From: Collinsella sp.
Lineage (GTDB): Bacteria > Actinomycetota > Coriobacteriia > Coriobacteriales > Coriobacteriaceae
NCBI GenBank assembly: GCA_019419585.1
Contig: DXZQ01000005.1
Location: 33,682-97,681, forward strand
Direction: 5' to 3'
DNA: 64,000 nt
Shown here: positions 22,678 to 31,878 of the stretch, one piece after another
How positions within the stretch are numbered: position 1 is the stretch's first letter
How the letters are laid out: every line of letters starts with the position of its first letter
The notes under the pieces: generated by a model
Seen by the model: the letters and a program-made list of their open reading frames with translations, nothing else
Databases searched by the model: none
Told to the model about the DNA's origin: nothing
Program-made: the position numbers and the translations under genes

Positions 22678-23344
22678 CGGCACTATGTAACAAATGAATA
22701 AGTTAACGGCGTAAAAAGTGAAAAACCGAACTACGTAATATCGACAATGCGACATAACGCAATAACGACAAAGCGGAATAGCCGCACTATGTAACCACGT
22801 AATAACAGAACTATTGAACATCGGACTATTCGGTCCTGAAATCTGTCCGCAAGAGTCGTACGCTGCCGTACAAAATGCCCGGCAGCGTACCGCCGCAAGC
22901 GGCGCACGCTAGGGCTCTGCCCTAGCACCCGGCACTCGCGGCGTTAGCTCATTGTTCTGCAATTCAACGGTTACGTTTTTCAGTTTTGTCGTTATCACGT
23001 AGTTCGGTAATTACACAGTTGCGTAGTGTCGTAATTGCTTTGTTCGGTTGTGTCGCAGTTCAGATATGAACAACCGCCGCAGGCGCCGGGTGCTAGGGCA
23101 GAGCCTTGGCAGTACGCGGACGGCCGAAACGCAGTTTTGTACGGCAGCGTACGACACTTGCGGGCGAGTCCCGGCTATGTCATTGCTGAATTACGACAAA
23201 ACGCAACAACAGAGCTGTGTAACCGCGACATAACTGATTTACAGACGATACGAAGAACGTAATGAATGAACTAGTGAACTGCGACACAACCGAAAAAGCG
23301 AACAGTTATAAACCCAAAAAACGCATTGAAACAGGCGAGATGTT
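22678..23344. repeat. Noncoding region of degenerate 8-bp repeats and large inverted repeats
   Basis: No gene is credible here. Three arrays of degenerate units of about 8 bp (pattern CGTNATTG, as in CGTAATTG, CGTTATTG, CGTAGTGT) occupy about 22690-22840, 22960-23070 and 23170-23330. The outer two read on the minus strand and the central one on the plus strand. Between them lie imperfect inverted repeats of about 90 bp (22847-22943 and 23074-23163), with CGTACGCTGCCGTACAAAA in the left copy and its complement in the right. The left copy alone folds into three hairpins, including an 11-bp GTACGCTGCCG stem. Confidence 0.7.
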
Positions 23345-23737
23345 TTAAATCTCAGCCCACAAATCGAGAACAGTAGCGTCCCGACGAACCGTGGCAAAAT
23401 AGTCGCAGTAGTCATAGGCATCATCGGGACTGTGCATCACGGCAACAAGATTTCCGTTGTGCGCATCAACAACTGCATGTCGAAATCCCATCGTCTGACA
23501 CATCATCCGGTTGCGCTGCCGCTCGATCTCGATCGCATCCAGCAGGAGGTGGCCATCTGTATGGCCATGAAGGGCGAGCTCCATATTCTTCGGGTGACAG
23601 TCGTTAATCGCGATATGGATCAGCTCGCGCAGATTGTTTTTGTACCTGTAAGAAGAAGAGCAAGAAGAAGCACTAGGGCCGAGCGCCACTGCGAAGGGAA
23701 TCTCATCCCGCTTCAGCGTAGGATGAGATTCCCCCAA
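23345..23737 (-). CDS. Small hypothetical protein, last gene of ABC cassette
   Basis: A 130-residue frame starting with TTG at 23737, six bases after GAAGG and 14 bases after the stop of the upstream gene. The C-terminal 80 residues look genuine (GHTDGHLLLDAIEIERQRNR, then GNLVAVMHSPDDAYDYCDYF); an ATG at the 52nd codon would give only that part. Soluble, His/Asp-rich, no family recognised. Position at the end of the peptide/ABC operon suggests an accessory role there. Confidence 0.5.
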   Translation of the reverse strand: MGESHPTLKRDEIPFAVALGPSASSCSSSYRYKNNLRELIHIAINDCHPKNMELALHGHTDGHLLLDAIEIERQRNRMMCQTMGFRHAVVDAHNGNLVAVMHSPDDAYDYCDYFATVRRDATVLDLWAEI

Positions 23738-23750
23738 CAGGACCTTCGAG

Positions 23751-24419
23751 TTACTTCACTTCAAACCTTAAGAGCCTTCGCTCCGGCAGATCGGTCATCT
23801 TCATCGTGTAAGTCCCGGGAAATGCTTTCTCAAAACGAACGGTCTCGTAACCTTCGAAATAGTCGTTGGTGTTTTGCATCATGAATGGGACGAGCAACTC
23901 GTTCTCCGCCCCAACCTGTACAGCAAACGCAGCAGAACCGCCCAGCACCGGCATTGCCTGCGTTATCAGATCGGTATTGACCACAAAGTCATAGTTTGGC
24001 GCAGACTCCGGCACCAAATGCCAAACATACGCTTTAATTCCGCCTTCGACATTGTCCTTATTCCTGACACGCATCTTTACGGCGATAACACACGTGATGT
24101 CGGCGTCCTTCAATTTCGTTTTCGTATCTACGATGCCATATTTTGAATAATCATCATGCGCACGCTTGAGATACTCGCGCGGCGTGAGCAGCTCCGCCCC
24201 GTCTATGCAAAACGAATACCCGTCAGTCGCCACATCCTTCGAACCCAGAAACGCCCCATCCATCGAGAGCCATTCGCCCTCCGCATAATATTTCTCAGGA
24301 ATGACCGTCCGGTTCCCGTTAACGACGCTCACCCTCATGCCCGCAAGGCCGGTAGCAGCACAGCCGAAAAGAGCGAGCACCGCCCTTCTCGTCCACAGGG
24401 CCTTCTTCATCGCGCTCAC
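23751..24419 (-). CDS. Membrane-anchored DUF5028-like protein
   Basis: A 222-residue protein with a basic start, one N-terminal hydrophobic helix (AVLALFGCAATGLAGM) and a beta-rich extracytoplasmic domain opening with YYAEGEWLSMDGAFLG. Proteins I know as DUF5028 have this layout and accompany ABC exporters of bacteriocin-like peptides. A twin Arg (TRRAVL) could suggest Tat export, but the helix may simply stay as an anchor. The start overlaps the ATPase stop by ATGA, so it is co-translated with the transporter. Immunity or accessory function is likely but unproved. Confidence 0.65.
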   Translation of the reverse strand: MSAMKKALWTRRAVLALFGCAATGLAGMRVSVVNGNRTVIPEKYYAEGEWLSMDGAFLGSKDVATDGYSFCIDGAELLTPREYLKRAHDDYSKYGIVDTKTKLKDADITCVIAVKMRVRNKDNVEGGIKAYVWHLVPESAPNYDFVVNTDLITQAMPVLGGSAAFAVQVGAENELLVPFMMQNTNDYFEGYETVRFEKAFPGTYTMKMTDLPERRLLRFEVK

Positions 24420-25060
24420 GACCTTTCCCGAACTTTCACAACGGCACCGTCGCGCATGCAGTAAACCCGATCGGCCAGCTCCTCGAGCACCTCTCCGTCA
24501 TGGCTGGACAGAAGAACCTCGCGACCCGTTGATGCCGCCATCGCCACAACGCGCTTGAGCATTTCCACGCCCGCTTCGTCGAGGGCATTCGTTGGCTCAT
24601 CGAGAACAAGCAGCTTCGGCTTTTCCATAATTGCCGCAGCTATTCCCAGACGCTGCTTCATCCCAAGCGAGTATGCTCGGAACTTCTTTTTTTCGTCTGC
24701 ATCGAGCCCCACGAGCCGCAGGGCAGAGCGAATGTCCTCGGAGGTGGCAACGCCCTTGATCTGGGCGATGAGCTCCAGATTGTCGTAGCCAGACAGATAT
24801 CCCAAAAAGGAAGGAGCCTCGATCAACATCCCCAGACTCGGCGGGAACGAGATGTCCGCCCCAAGCCTTTGGCCATCGATAGAGATTTCGCCTTCGGTAG
24901 GCTTGATCAATCCGCAGACCGCTCGCATAAGCATGGTCTTACCCGAACCGTTTATCCCCTGAAGCCCAACCACGGTCCCAGGGTCAACCTCGATGGACAC
25001 GTTGCGCAGGACATCGTTTTTGCCCATGCGCTTCGATACGTCCCTAACGATCACGCTCAT
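24416..25060 (-). CDS. ABC transporter ATP-binding protein
   Basis: A 214-residue ATPase: Walker A GINGSGKT near residue 39, signature YSLGMKQR near 134, Walker B LLVLDEPTNALD near 155, and SSHD as the switch His. The LGMKQRLG form of the signature is typical of the bacteriocin-immunity/ABC-2 group (BcrA-like). ATG 25060 has GAGGG eight bases upstream and overlaps the permease stop (ATGA). It energises the two permeases encoded just before it. Confidence 0.93.
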   Translation of the reverse strand: MSVIVRDVSKRMGKNDVLRNVSIEVDPGTVVGLQGINGSGKTMLMRAVCGLIKPTEGEISIDGQRLGADISFPPSLGMLIEAPSFLGYLSGYDNLELIAQIKGVATSEDIRSALRLVGLDADEKKKFRAYSLGMKQRLGIAAAIMEKPKLLVLDEPTNALDEAGVEMLKRVVAMAASTGREVLLSSHDGEVLEELADRVYCMRDGAVVKVRERS

Positions 25061-25893
25061 ATCTTGTCCCTCTTTTCGATAAGGTCGGCCCTTCGAAACC
25101 ACAGTCCACCCAACGATAGGCATAACGACATAATCACAATTGAAAACAAGCCACTCGAGCCCGTCGCGATTCCTTCTTTGACAATTCCGCCCCAGCGCAA
25201 CAGCATCAAGGCGTTACCCAATAGCGCCCAATGCCGCGCATATGCCGAGCAGATCAGGTAGCTCGTTAAAACCACAAACGAGACCGACGGCCCAAGCACA
25301 AACCCAACCGTTGCCTGCACAAACGCAAGCGCCTCGAAAGCAAGAAAGAGACCTGCGAAAAACGGCAGTGCACCTGCTTCGCTCGCCTTGAGAAACCACG
25401 GCGCCAAATTAGCCAGCTGAAGCGACTCGCCATGGATGACCGCGCTGAACGAGGAGCTCACCATCAAGCTCCAAATCACAACAGAGCAAACCACCACGAG
25501 CAGCGAAAATGCTGTTATCGCCGCCACTGAGATAAAACGCGAGACCCACCAAAGGGTTCTCGCCCGGCATCGGACAAGCGTTTGCAAACCAAACCCGTGC
25601 AACGATTCGGCGGGATAATCGAGTGTTGTATAGAGAATAAGCAGAATGAGAAATAGCCATCCTAGCGGAGGCACAAACATGACCCCGGGCCTAGGCTCAA
25701 ACGGAGCAGATCCGGCAAACACGAGCGCGAGATTGTCCGCAAACCCCAAGGCATCCGTCCTGACCCCATACACAGAAGACAAACCGTAGGCGTACACCAG
25801 GTTCGCAACGGTCACTGCCGCGATCGCAATAAAGGTAATGATGTTCTTCTTCAAAACGGTCCTCAGGTCCGCGGCGACCAGCCTAAACAGCAT
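25057..25893 (-). CDS. ABC-2-type permease subunit
   Basis: A 278-residue membrane protein with about six hydrophobic helices and a long first loop after MLFRLVAADLRTVLKKNIIT. The start ATG at 25893 overlaps the stop of the upstream permease (TGATG). Sequence is poorly conserved, as usual for permeases of bacteriocin-immunity ABC systems. Together with the product of 25893-26774 it would form the membrane pore for the ATPase. Confidence 0.8.
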   Translation of the reverse strand: MLFRLVAADLRTVLKKNIITFIAIAAVTVANLVYAYGLSSVYGVRTDALGFADNLALVFAGSAPFEPRPGVMFVPPLGWLFLILLILYTTLDYPAESLHGFGLQTLVRCRARTLWWVSRFISVAAITAFSLLVVVCSVVIWSLMVSSSFSAVIHGESLQLANLAPWFLKASEAGALPFFAGLFLAFEALAFVQATVGFVLGPSVSFVVLTSYLICSAYARHWALLGNALMLLRWGGIVKEGIATGSSGLFSIVIMSLCLSLGGLWFRRADLIEKRDKI

Positions 25894-26774
25894 CAGACCA
25901 TCTCCCGCCTTTTCCACGCCCCAGAAAAAGCCAACGAAGCAAGGGTCAATAATATGATTTCCGCAAAACCGGCTCGAATGTCTGGCCAGTTATTCAGCGA
26001 TTCCGACCTGATGCTGTTGAAGATATTGCAGTTAAACCCCACACAAGCCATTACGCCGAAGATCCAGCCATTTGCAAAATGCCACGCAACCATTAGCAGA
26101 TACGGGACAATTATCGCTTTGATTCTGCTACGAAACAAAATTGAGAAGCCAGTTACAGCCATGGATAAAGTCCCGAGCGTGACCGCATCGAACAGCGTGT
26201 ATGCAAGCACATATAACAAAGGATGTGAATAAAATAGACCGGAGAAATAGCTATGTAGGTAAAGCCCTACGTAGGTCGACTCATCGACCCGAGGAAGATA
26301 CGCAGGAAAAAGCATCGAGACAATCAGGAAATTGACGAGCAGAGGAATGGCAGTCACTGTAAACGCGGAGAGGAAAGCAGACAGCACCTTTACGTTCACG
26401 TATGCCTTTCTGGAAACGCGCGTGCATATCTGCATGTCATAACCACTCAAACGCTCAAAGAGGCACGACCAAGATCCGGCCAACATTGCAAGCAGGGGCA
26501 GTGCATAGAAAAACACCGACGCAGACAGTGGCGCGTTCGCGCTCACAACAATCCAGTTACCGAAGCTGCTTTCACGTGTTTGACCGAGATAGTTTTTGGC
26601 TTGCATGCCAACGCCGTAACCAAAAGAAAGAAGGTTGTGACGTTCTTTTTCCAAATTTGCCCACGGCTCCAGCGCAGCAGCTATTGCAACTGCGACTGCA
26701 ATCAAGAGAGCAAAGATAAAAGCTGGGCGTCTTATCGTTTTCGACAGCTCATATCTTACGAGCCTTTGGTTCAT
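25893..26774 (-). CDS. ABC-2-type permease subunit
   Basis: A 293-residue protein starting MNQRLVRYELSKTIRRPAFI at 26774, with AGGAGG six bases upstream. About six transmembrane helices follow, the first at residues 17-33, then a large outer loop and helices near 90, 140, 200, 235 and 275. The N-terminal R.EL.K..R.P pattern is common in ABC-2 permeases. It lies 55 bp after the secreted peptide gene, in the same direction. Confidence 0.8.
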   Translation of the reverse strand: MNQRLVRYELSKTIRRPAFIFALLIAVAVAIAAALEPWANLEKERHNLLSFGYGVGMQAKNYLGQTRESSFGNWIVVSANAPLSASVFFYALPLLAMLAGSWSCLFERLSGYDMQICTRVSRKAYVNVKVLSAFLSAFTVTAIPLLVNFLIVSMLFPAYLPRVDESTYVGLYLHSYFSGLFYSHPLLYVLAYTLFDAVTLGTLSMAVTGFSILFRSRIKAIIVPYLLMVAWHFANGWIFGVMACVGFNCNIFNSIRSESLNNWPDIRAGFAEIILLTLASLAFSGAWKRREMV

Positions 26775-26829
26775 ACGTCCTCCTCCCCCCTTCCGACCCA
26801 GAAAGCCGGAAGGGAGCCAATTCAAACAA

Positions 26830-27342
26830 CTATGCGGGAAGCTTGCGGAAATGCCCGACGCAGTCGGGGCTCCATACACCAATAACAGTGCCGTAGCCAG
26901 ACTCCGCCCATGCAGTCAGTCGCGCCGCAGATCGCCCGTTCTCACGGACGAGGTTATACATTTCCCACTGTCCCTTGTGATTCGAACGATACGTTCCCTG
27001 AGTACAATTCATGCTGCCGCTACCGCTTGTGTTATACGCACCGTCTGTATATAACCGAAGCGGATTTCCCGTATAACCTTGGATATCCAGATAGAGCGAT
27101 GAGGAATCATCCTTTTGACGGTAGCCAGTTGCACTCGTCCCGGCACATTGAAAACTAAATGCCCTATCGGCATTGTTCGTACAGGTCGTAATTCCCGTAT
27201 CGGCGTTTTGAGTAATGCTAGAAACCTGGGAAGTGTCAAACTCCTCTTGCGCGAACGATGCAGCGGGAACCCCTAGGGACAGACCCGCAGCAATCGCCAA
27301 CCCGACTCCGATTCGAGTAATAGCGCTCCTTGGCTTAATCAT
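26830..27342 (-). CDS. Secreted Cys-containing peptide/protein, DUF2712/bacteriocin-like
   Basis: A 170-residue precursor with a clear signal peptide (IGVGLAIAAGLSLGVPAASF, cleavage after SFA). The mature part has four Cys (TTCTNN, SFQCAG, MNCTQ, SPDCVG) and blocks FSFQCAGTSATGYRQKDDSS, YRSNHKGQWEMYNLVRENGR and GVWSPD. The layout, including GYRQK..SS and WSPD, recalls DUF2712-type and lactococcin-972-like secreted proteins that precede dedicated ABC exporters. GGAG lies eight bases before ATG 27342. With LuxR genes upstream and the ABC/DUF5028 genes downstream it is the probable product of the cassette. Activity cannot be read from sequence. Confidence 0.7.
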   Translation of the reverse strand: MIKPRSAITRIGVGLAIAAGLSLGVPAASFAQEEFDTSQVSSITQNADTGITTCTNNADRAFSFQCAGTSATGYRQKDDSSSLYLDIQGYTGNPLRLYTDGAYNTSGSGSMNCTQGTYRSNHKGQWEMYNLVRENGRSAARLTAWAESGYGTVIGVWSPDCVGHFRKLPA

Positions 27343-27371
27343 GGCCTTCTCCAATCAAAAGCGGCTAACAA

Positions 27372-27383
27372 TGCGTCGACGCA
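27372..27383. promoter_or_regulatory. 12-bp palindrome in peptide-gene promoter region
   Basis: TGCGTCGACGCA, a perfect palindrome 29 bp before the peptide start, in the only real gap between the LuxR genes and the peptide operon; a LuxR-type operator is possible. Confidence 0.4.
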
Positions 27384-27451
27384 CAGCAACCTTTGCATGA
27401 ATGGAGAAAGATGTCTGTAAACACCCGCTATTGAGTTGATAATCCAGGCGT

Positions 27452-28408
27452 TTACACGTTATCTACCTGCGATAACAATGAAATAAGCTCTGCTTTGTTC
27501 TTGATCTTCAACTGGCGATAGGACGCGGATCGCAGCGCTTGCACCGTAGATGCAGCGTAACCGACATCCTGCGCAATGGTCTTTGTCGTTGTGCCCTCTG
27601 CCGTCATCAACAATATTCGGGCCTGAACATCGGACAGGGCGCGCGACGTAAGCAGAGCCAGCCGGCGCACGTGAGCTGCTTCGGTGGACCCGTTCGCACG
27701 GTACCCCAAGACGGCCTTCTCGTCCTCAACCGAGCGGGCGAGCGCGATGTGCGTAACGAGCATGGGCACAGACCAGCAAACAATCACCGTTGCCACGACG
27801 ACATTGACGGCCGAACTTTGCCCCAGCAACGACGCAAGGAACAGAGGCTCGAAAACCGTCAGATCCTGCACCATGTTGAGCAAGACAACCCAGACAGGAG
27901 CCGCCGCCCCAAAGCAAAGCATCCATATCCCAAGCATTTTGCGCTGCGGACAGCTACGCAGCACTATGTATGTGAGCAACATCCCCGTCAGCACCGCGAA
28001 CCCATGGATTCGCCCCCTAGTGGCCGCATGGATTAAAGTAGCCGCACCTATTGACACCAACGGCACGATAGCCCGGACACGGGCATGCACCTTAAACGGA
28101 CGCAGCCCAACAGCGAGCGAGACCGTAGATGCCACGCCGCACAGCAGGACCGGCGCAGCCATCAACGGATCGCGTATGCACCTCCATGCCGCGATATAGA
28201 CAAAAGCCCATTCCACGGCAGACAGTATCGCCCACACGCACGGGCTTCCGAGCCCAATCGCTTCGCCTGCCCTATCCAGATCAGCGTCATGATTTGTCTT
28301 TACAACCGCGCAATACGGCGAAAGAAACAGTCCGAGGCCCAATGTATAGCTTGCAAGAGAAAAGGCGACTGCCCGCGTAACGCTGGATTCCCAATCGCTA
28401 TTCGCCAT
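27452..28408 (-). CDS. Membrane-bound LuxR-family regulator
   Basis: A 318-residue protein: about eight hydrophobic helices (residues 12-225), then a LuxR-type HTH at the C-terminus, LSDVQARILLMTAEGTTTKT followed by IAQDVGYAASTVQALRSASY and the KNKAELI end. This membrane-plus-HTH design is abundant in Coriobacteriia. The ATG at 28408 overlaps the stop of the upstream regulator (TAATG). It probably senses a membrane-linked signal and controls the peptide/ABC operon that starts 109 bp downstream. Confidence 0.85.
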   Translation of the reverse strand: MANSDWESSVTRAVAFSLASYTLGLGLFLSPYCAVVKTNHDADLDRAGEAIGLGSPCVWAILSAVEWAFVYIAAWRCIRDPLMAAPVLLCGVASTVSLAVGLRPFKVHARVRAIVPLVSIGAATLIHAATRGRIHGFAVLTGMLLTYIVLRSCPQRKMLGIWMLCFGAAAPVWVVLLNMVQDLTVFEPLFLASLLGQSSAVNVVVATVIVCWSVPMLVTHIALARSVEDEKAVLGYRANGSTEAAHVRRLALLTSRALSDVQARILLMTAEGTTTKTIAQDVGYAASTVQALRSASYRQLKIKNKAELISLLSQVDNV

Positions 28409-29587
28409 TACCAAGGGACCTGCCGCAAGGAAAATAAAAAAGATGTGGGCAGATATCGAAGCAGCCGGTGCGTCCGAGCTAATGCCAACATATCGCCGGC
28501 ATGCCGCTGCGACAGCTCAGACTCTACAGCTTCGTCCCCACCCGCAAACAGCGCCACCAGCTCACGCGAGCCCGCAACCGACGCCTTCCCGTATGCTCGG
28601 TGAAGCGTGGTCCGCACCGTCGATGGCTTCGTATCCGTCTCCCTGGCAATTTCCGCCGGCGTTTTCCCTTTGAGCAGCAGTCGAACAAACTCCTCTTCTC
28701 GAGGCGACAGAGAGGGAGAAAACGCTCCCGCATCGAATGGGTCGGACGTGCGGGGGATATCCGAATCGTTGTTCCGCTTCTTCCTGAGCAACGTACATAC
28801 GAAGGCAGCAATAGCGGACCCTATCGTCAGCGACGCAATGATTGCGGCATCGTTTGCGAAGTATGCCACCTCAACAGCGGGAACAAGGCCAATGGGAACT
28901 GCTACGAGCACAGAACGGGCGAACACGTCGCTCTCTCCCCGACCAAAGGCGCGGGGAGAGCAAAGCAGCGGGACCGCAGCCAATACGAGATAGACCAGAG
29001 GAATTAAAAGCATAAGGCCAATTGATGCGGCCATTACAGAGGGCATCCCCCATGGCTCGGGAACGACTCTCCATGAAACTCGACAGCAGAACAGCAGGCA
29101 AGACAGGACAACTATTGTTTCTGCAAAAAGCGCGCTCTGCGGTCGGCGGGTCCCCCTTTCGCCGTCCCGCGCTGCCCCCCCGTATCAAAGGAGAGCCCGC
29201 CGTATTCCAAATTACATATGAGAGGAGCAGCGACCCAGTGAAGCACAAGGTACACGAAACGCCATGCAACAGCCAGATTGGTGCAAACGCGATTGGAATA
29301 GAATCTCCGCGAGCATAGAAGGCCAAGTCGACCCATTCGGGAACCACCGCAATAGCAGCAAGGAAAGCACCGAAGACGCCAAGGCGACCCGGCCGTCTTA
29401 TTTCTCTCCCCTTGCGGAGCGCAACACCATGACCAAACGCCGCGAGGCATGCGCCAAGGATAACGAGCCAGGTCATTGCACCTGATGCCAAGCCGATCGA
29501 AGATGAAAACCGGTGATAAGGGGTAACCGCCATTACGACAAGCGCAATGGTAAAAGCAGATGTGGCAGAGCAGCGGGAAAAGAGCAT
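28408..29587 (-). pseudogene. Membrane-bound LuxR-family regulator, frameshifted at C7 tract
   Basis: The N-terminal half reads in one frame from MLFSRCSATSAF at 29587 (GGAGG four bases upstream) through four helices to SPLIRGG. The C-terminal half reads in another frame: SALFAETIVVLSCLLFCCRV, helices, then a LuxR HTH (LSPREEEFVRLLLKGKTPAE, then IARETDTKPSTVRTTLHRAY). The switch lies near a run of seven C on the plus strand at about 29174-29180. One base more or less restores a single protein of about 390 residues. It may be broken, phase-variable, or a sequencing error. Confidence 0.72.
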
Positions 29588-30024
29588 ATGACCTCCATAG
29601 AGCGGCATTATACAGCTCGGTTTGTTCATCCCTCTTCGCTCCCACACCGGCCAGCATCAACGATTCACGCTAACTCCAATCCGAGCCAGGTCACGGTCCG
29701 GCTTTTGTCCGCAGCCCCCGCCCCAAAGCGGGATGCGGTTTCCTTTTGAGCGCCGATTCGGAAAGTCCGTCCCGTTCCAGGCCAATATTCTGGGATGCAG
29801 TTTCCGCAGCCCACCCCATTTGGAAGGCGCATCCCATTATTTGGCTGAAAACTGGGGTGCGCTTTCCGAACGAGCCGAAACGGCCCGAATCGATCGGACC
29901 ACCTCATCCCCGTTTCCTCGCCATCTGCCCGAGCGTGCTACACTAGCAGCATCTATGCCACCGCGAATGGCTCGGCTCCGCGCCCGCCGCTCGCAAACGA
30001 ACTTTAAACGCACGAGGGTTGGCC
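29588..30024. repeat. Gap with alternating GGAAA/TTTCC repeat units
   Basis: Between about 29720 and 29880 units such as GGGATGCGGTTTCC, GGAAAGTCCGTCCC, GGGATGCAGTTTCC, GGAAGGCGCATCCC and GGGTGCGCTTTCC alternate in orientation every 25-35 bp. The same units fill 40650-40865. No gene seen. The kinase promoter should lie at the right end. Confidence 0.65.
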
Positions 30025-31878
30025 ATGCCGCTTTTCTCGCAACATACCGCCCGGTTCTCGCCGGACGTTCCTTTGGAGGGCACCAGCTCTCGCGAGCTGC
30101 TCAAGCGGTACCAGCCGCTCGAGACACTTGCGACCGGCGGTTTTGGCTCCATCGAGATCTGCCGCGACACGCACCTGCGCCGCCGCGTCGCCATTAAGCG
30201 CATCCCCCTTATCAACGGCGCCGGCATGCCCGCCAGCGACATCATGGATGTCCTGCGCGAGGCGCACACTGCCGCCATGCTTCAACATCCCAATATCGTG
30301 CAGGTCATCGACTTTACGCATGACACCGCCTATGCCTACCTGGTCATGGAGTATGTCGACGGTATGTCGCTGGCCGAGTTTTTGCATCGCGTGGACGGCC
30401 ACTCGCTCACCTTTGACGAGGCCGCGGCCATTGCCGATGCCCTGGGCCAGGCGCTCACCTTCGCCCATAGCAATGGCGTACTCCACCTGGACATTAAGCC
30501 CGCCAACGTGCTCATCGACCACTCGGGCAATGTAAAGCTCACCGACTTTGGCATGGCGCGACTGTCGTCCGCCGGTGGCTTTGGCGGCTCGCGCGGCGGC
30601 ACCATCGGCTACATGCCGCCCGAGCAGCTCGACATCGAGACCGGCACGGTCGACGAACGCGCCGATGTCTTTGCCCTTGCCTGCGTTATCTATGAGGGCT
30701 TGTGCGGCAGCGCTCCCTTTATGGCGGCCACGCCCGCCGACTCGCTCGACCGCATCATCGGCGGCGCCACCTATCCCAGCGAGCTGATACCACACTTTCC
30801 CCCGGGAGCCGAGGCCGCGCTCATGAGCGCGCTCTCCCCCATGCCGCAGGACCGCCCCAACAGCATCGAGGCATTTTGCGACCAGATCCTTGCCGGTCTG
30901 GGCAGCGTGCGCGAGGGCCGTCGCAGTCTGGAGCAAATGGTTGGCGAGCTTTCGGATGACGAGCAGGAGCTCGACGATATCGAGCCGTCGTACTACGAGG
31001 ACGACGCCATCGAGGTCGACCCCGCGCTCGGCTGGGCGGGCACGCGCTGGAGCCATGCGCGCGACTACACCATGCACGCTATCTCGGCGCTAACGTGCGG
31101 CGCCTTTAGCTTTTTGCTGATGCAAACGGCCGGGGTCGCGGCGCTTCCCGGCCTGGTCATTGCGGCTATCGCGATCGGAGCGGCGGCTGGCCTGGCCCCC
31201 CAGATCGGCTCGGCCATCTCGGCTGTGGGCTTTTTGGTGCTCATGGCCAACGCCACCATGCAGGCGCAGGGCATCCTGTCGATGTTGCCCGTCGCGGTGA
31301 TCTTTGCCGCCGCCATGTCCGGTTGGTGGATCGCCTGGGGTCGCACCGAGGCTGCCGCGAGCGCCGCGCTCACCTGTGCACTCGCGCTTGGCTGTCTGAC
31401 TGGCAATACCTTCCTGGCAGCTGGGGTCGCCGCCGGCGTCGCGTCATTTTGGCTCGGCCCGGCAAGCGCCGCCGCGGCAACGGGCATGGGCGTGCTTTTT
31501 GCCCGTCTGGCGACGGTCGCGCTTTCAGCCGGAGGCGTGCTGGGGCTCGGTAACGTTGCCGCAGCGCTGGAAGACCCGCTCCTTTGGGCTGCCTTTGTGC
31601 TGGTCGCGACAACTGCCGCAGCGTCATCTGCGCTGCTCAATGCCCATGCCAAGCGTGCCGACCAGGGCTCAAACCTTGCCGCAATCGCCGCTATCGCCGT
31701 CACCGGCATCGGCTGCGCAGCGGCATCCTGTCTTGCACACCATATGGAAATTGCCAGCCTTGCAGCCGCGGTCGCCGCCAAGGCGGCGGTTGCGGGAACC
31801 CTATCCTCTATAATCGTTGGGATATGCCTATATTTGCTCGGATACCAAAGAACCTATACGGAGAGTGATCTTTCGTGA
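30025..31878 (+). CDS. Membrane Ser/Thr protein kinase (PknA-position, no PASTA)
   Basis: A 617-residue protein. The kinase domain (about 28-290) has the glycine loop LATGGFGS, Lys58 in VAIKRI, the catalytic HLDIKPAN (Asp156), DFG at 174-176 and MPPEQ. The usual HRD Arg is Leu, so it is a non-RD-type kinase, often not controlled by activation-loop phosphorylation. An acidic linker (about 300-345) precedes a C-terminal part with about eight to ten small-residue-rich transmembrane helices. GAGGG lies six bases before ATG 30025. Its stop overlaps the FhaA start, and the operon is the cell-envelope signalling cluster. Confidence 0.9.
   Translation: MPLFSQHTARFSPDVPLEGTSSRELLKRYQPLETLATGGFGSIEICRDTHLRRRVAIKRIPLINGAGMPASDIMDVLREAHTAAMLQHPNIVQVIDFTHDTAYAYLVMEYVDGMSLAEFLHRVDGHSLTFDEAAAIADALGQALTFAHSNGVLHLDIKPANVLIDHSGNVKLTDFGMARLSSAGGFGGSRGGTIGYMPPEQLDIETGTVDERADVFALACVIYEGLCGSAPFMAATPADSLDRIIGGATYPSELIPHFPPGAEAALMSALSPMPQDRPNSIEAFCDQILAGLGSVREGRRSLEQMVGELSDDEQELDDIEPSYYEDDAIEVDPALGWAGTRWSHARDYTMHAISALTCGAFSFLLMQTAGVAALPGLVIAAIAIGAAAGLAPQIGSAISAVGFLVLMANATMQAQGILSMLPVAVIFAAAMSGWWIAWGRTEAAASAALTCALALGCLTGNTFLAAGVAAGVASFWLGPASAAAATGMGVLFARLATVALSAGGVLGLGNVAAALEDPLLWAAFVLVATTAAASSALLNAHAKRADQGSNLAAIAAIAVTGIGCAAASCLAHHMEIASLAAAVAAKAAVAGTLSSIIVGICLYLLGYQRTYTESDLS

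Noticed and set aside
22678..23344. CRISPR array
   Set aside because: Units are about 8 bp and degenerate, with no constant repeat or unique spacers and no cas genes.
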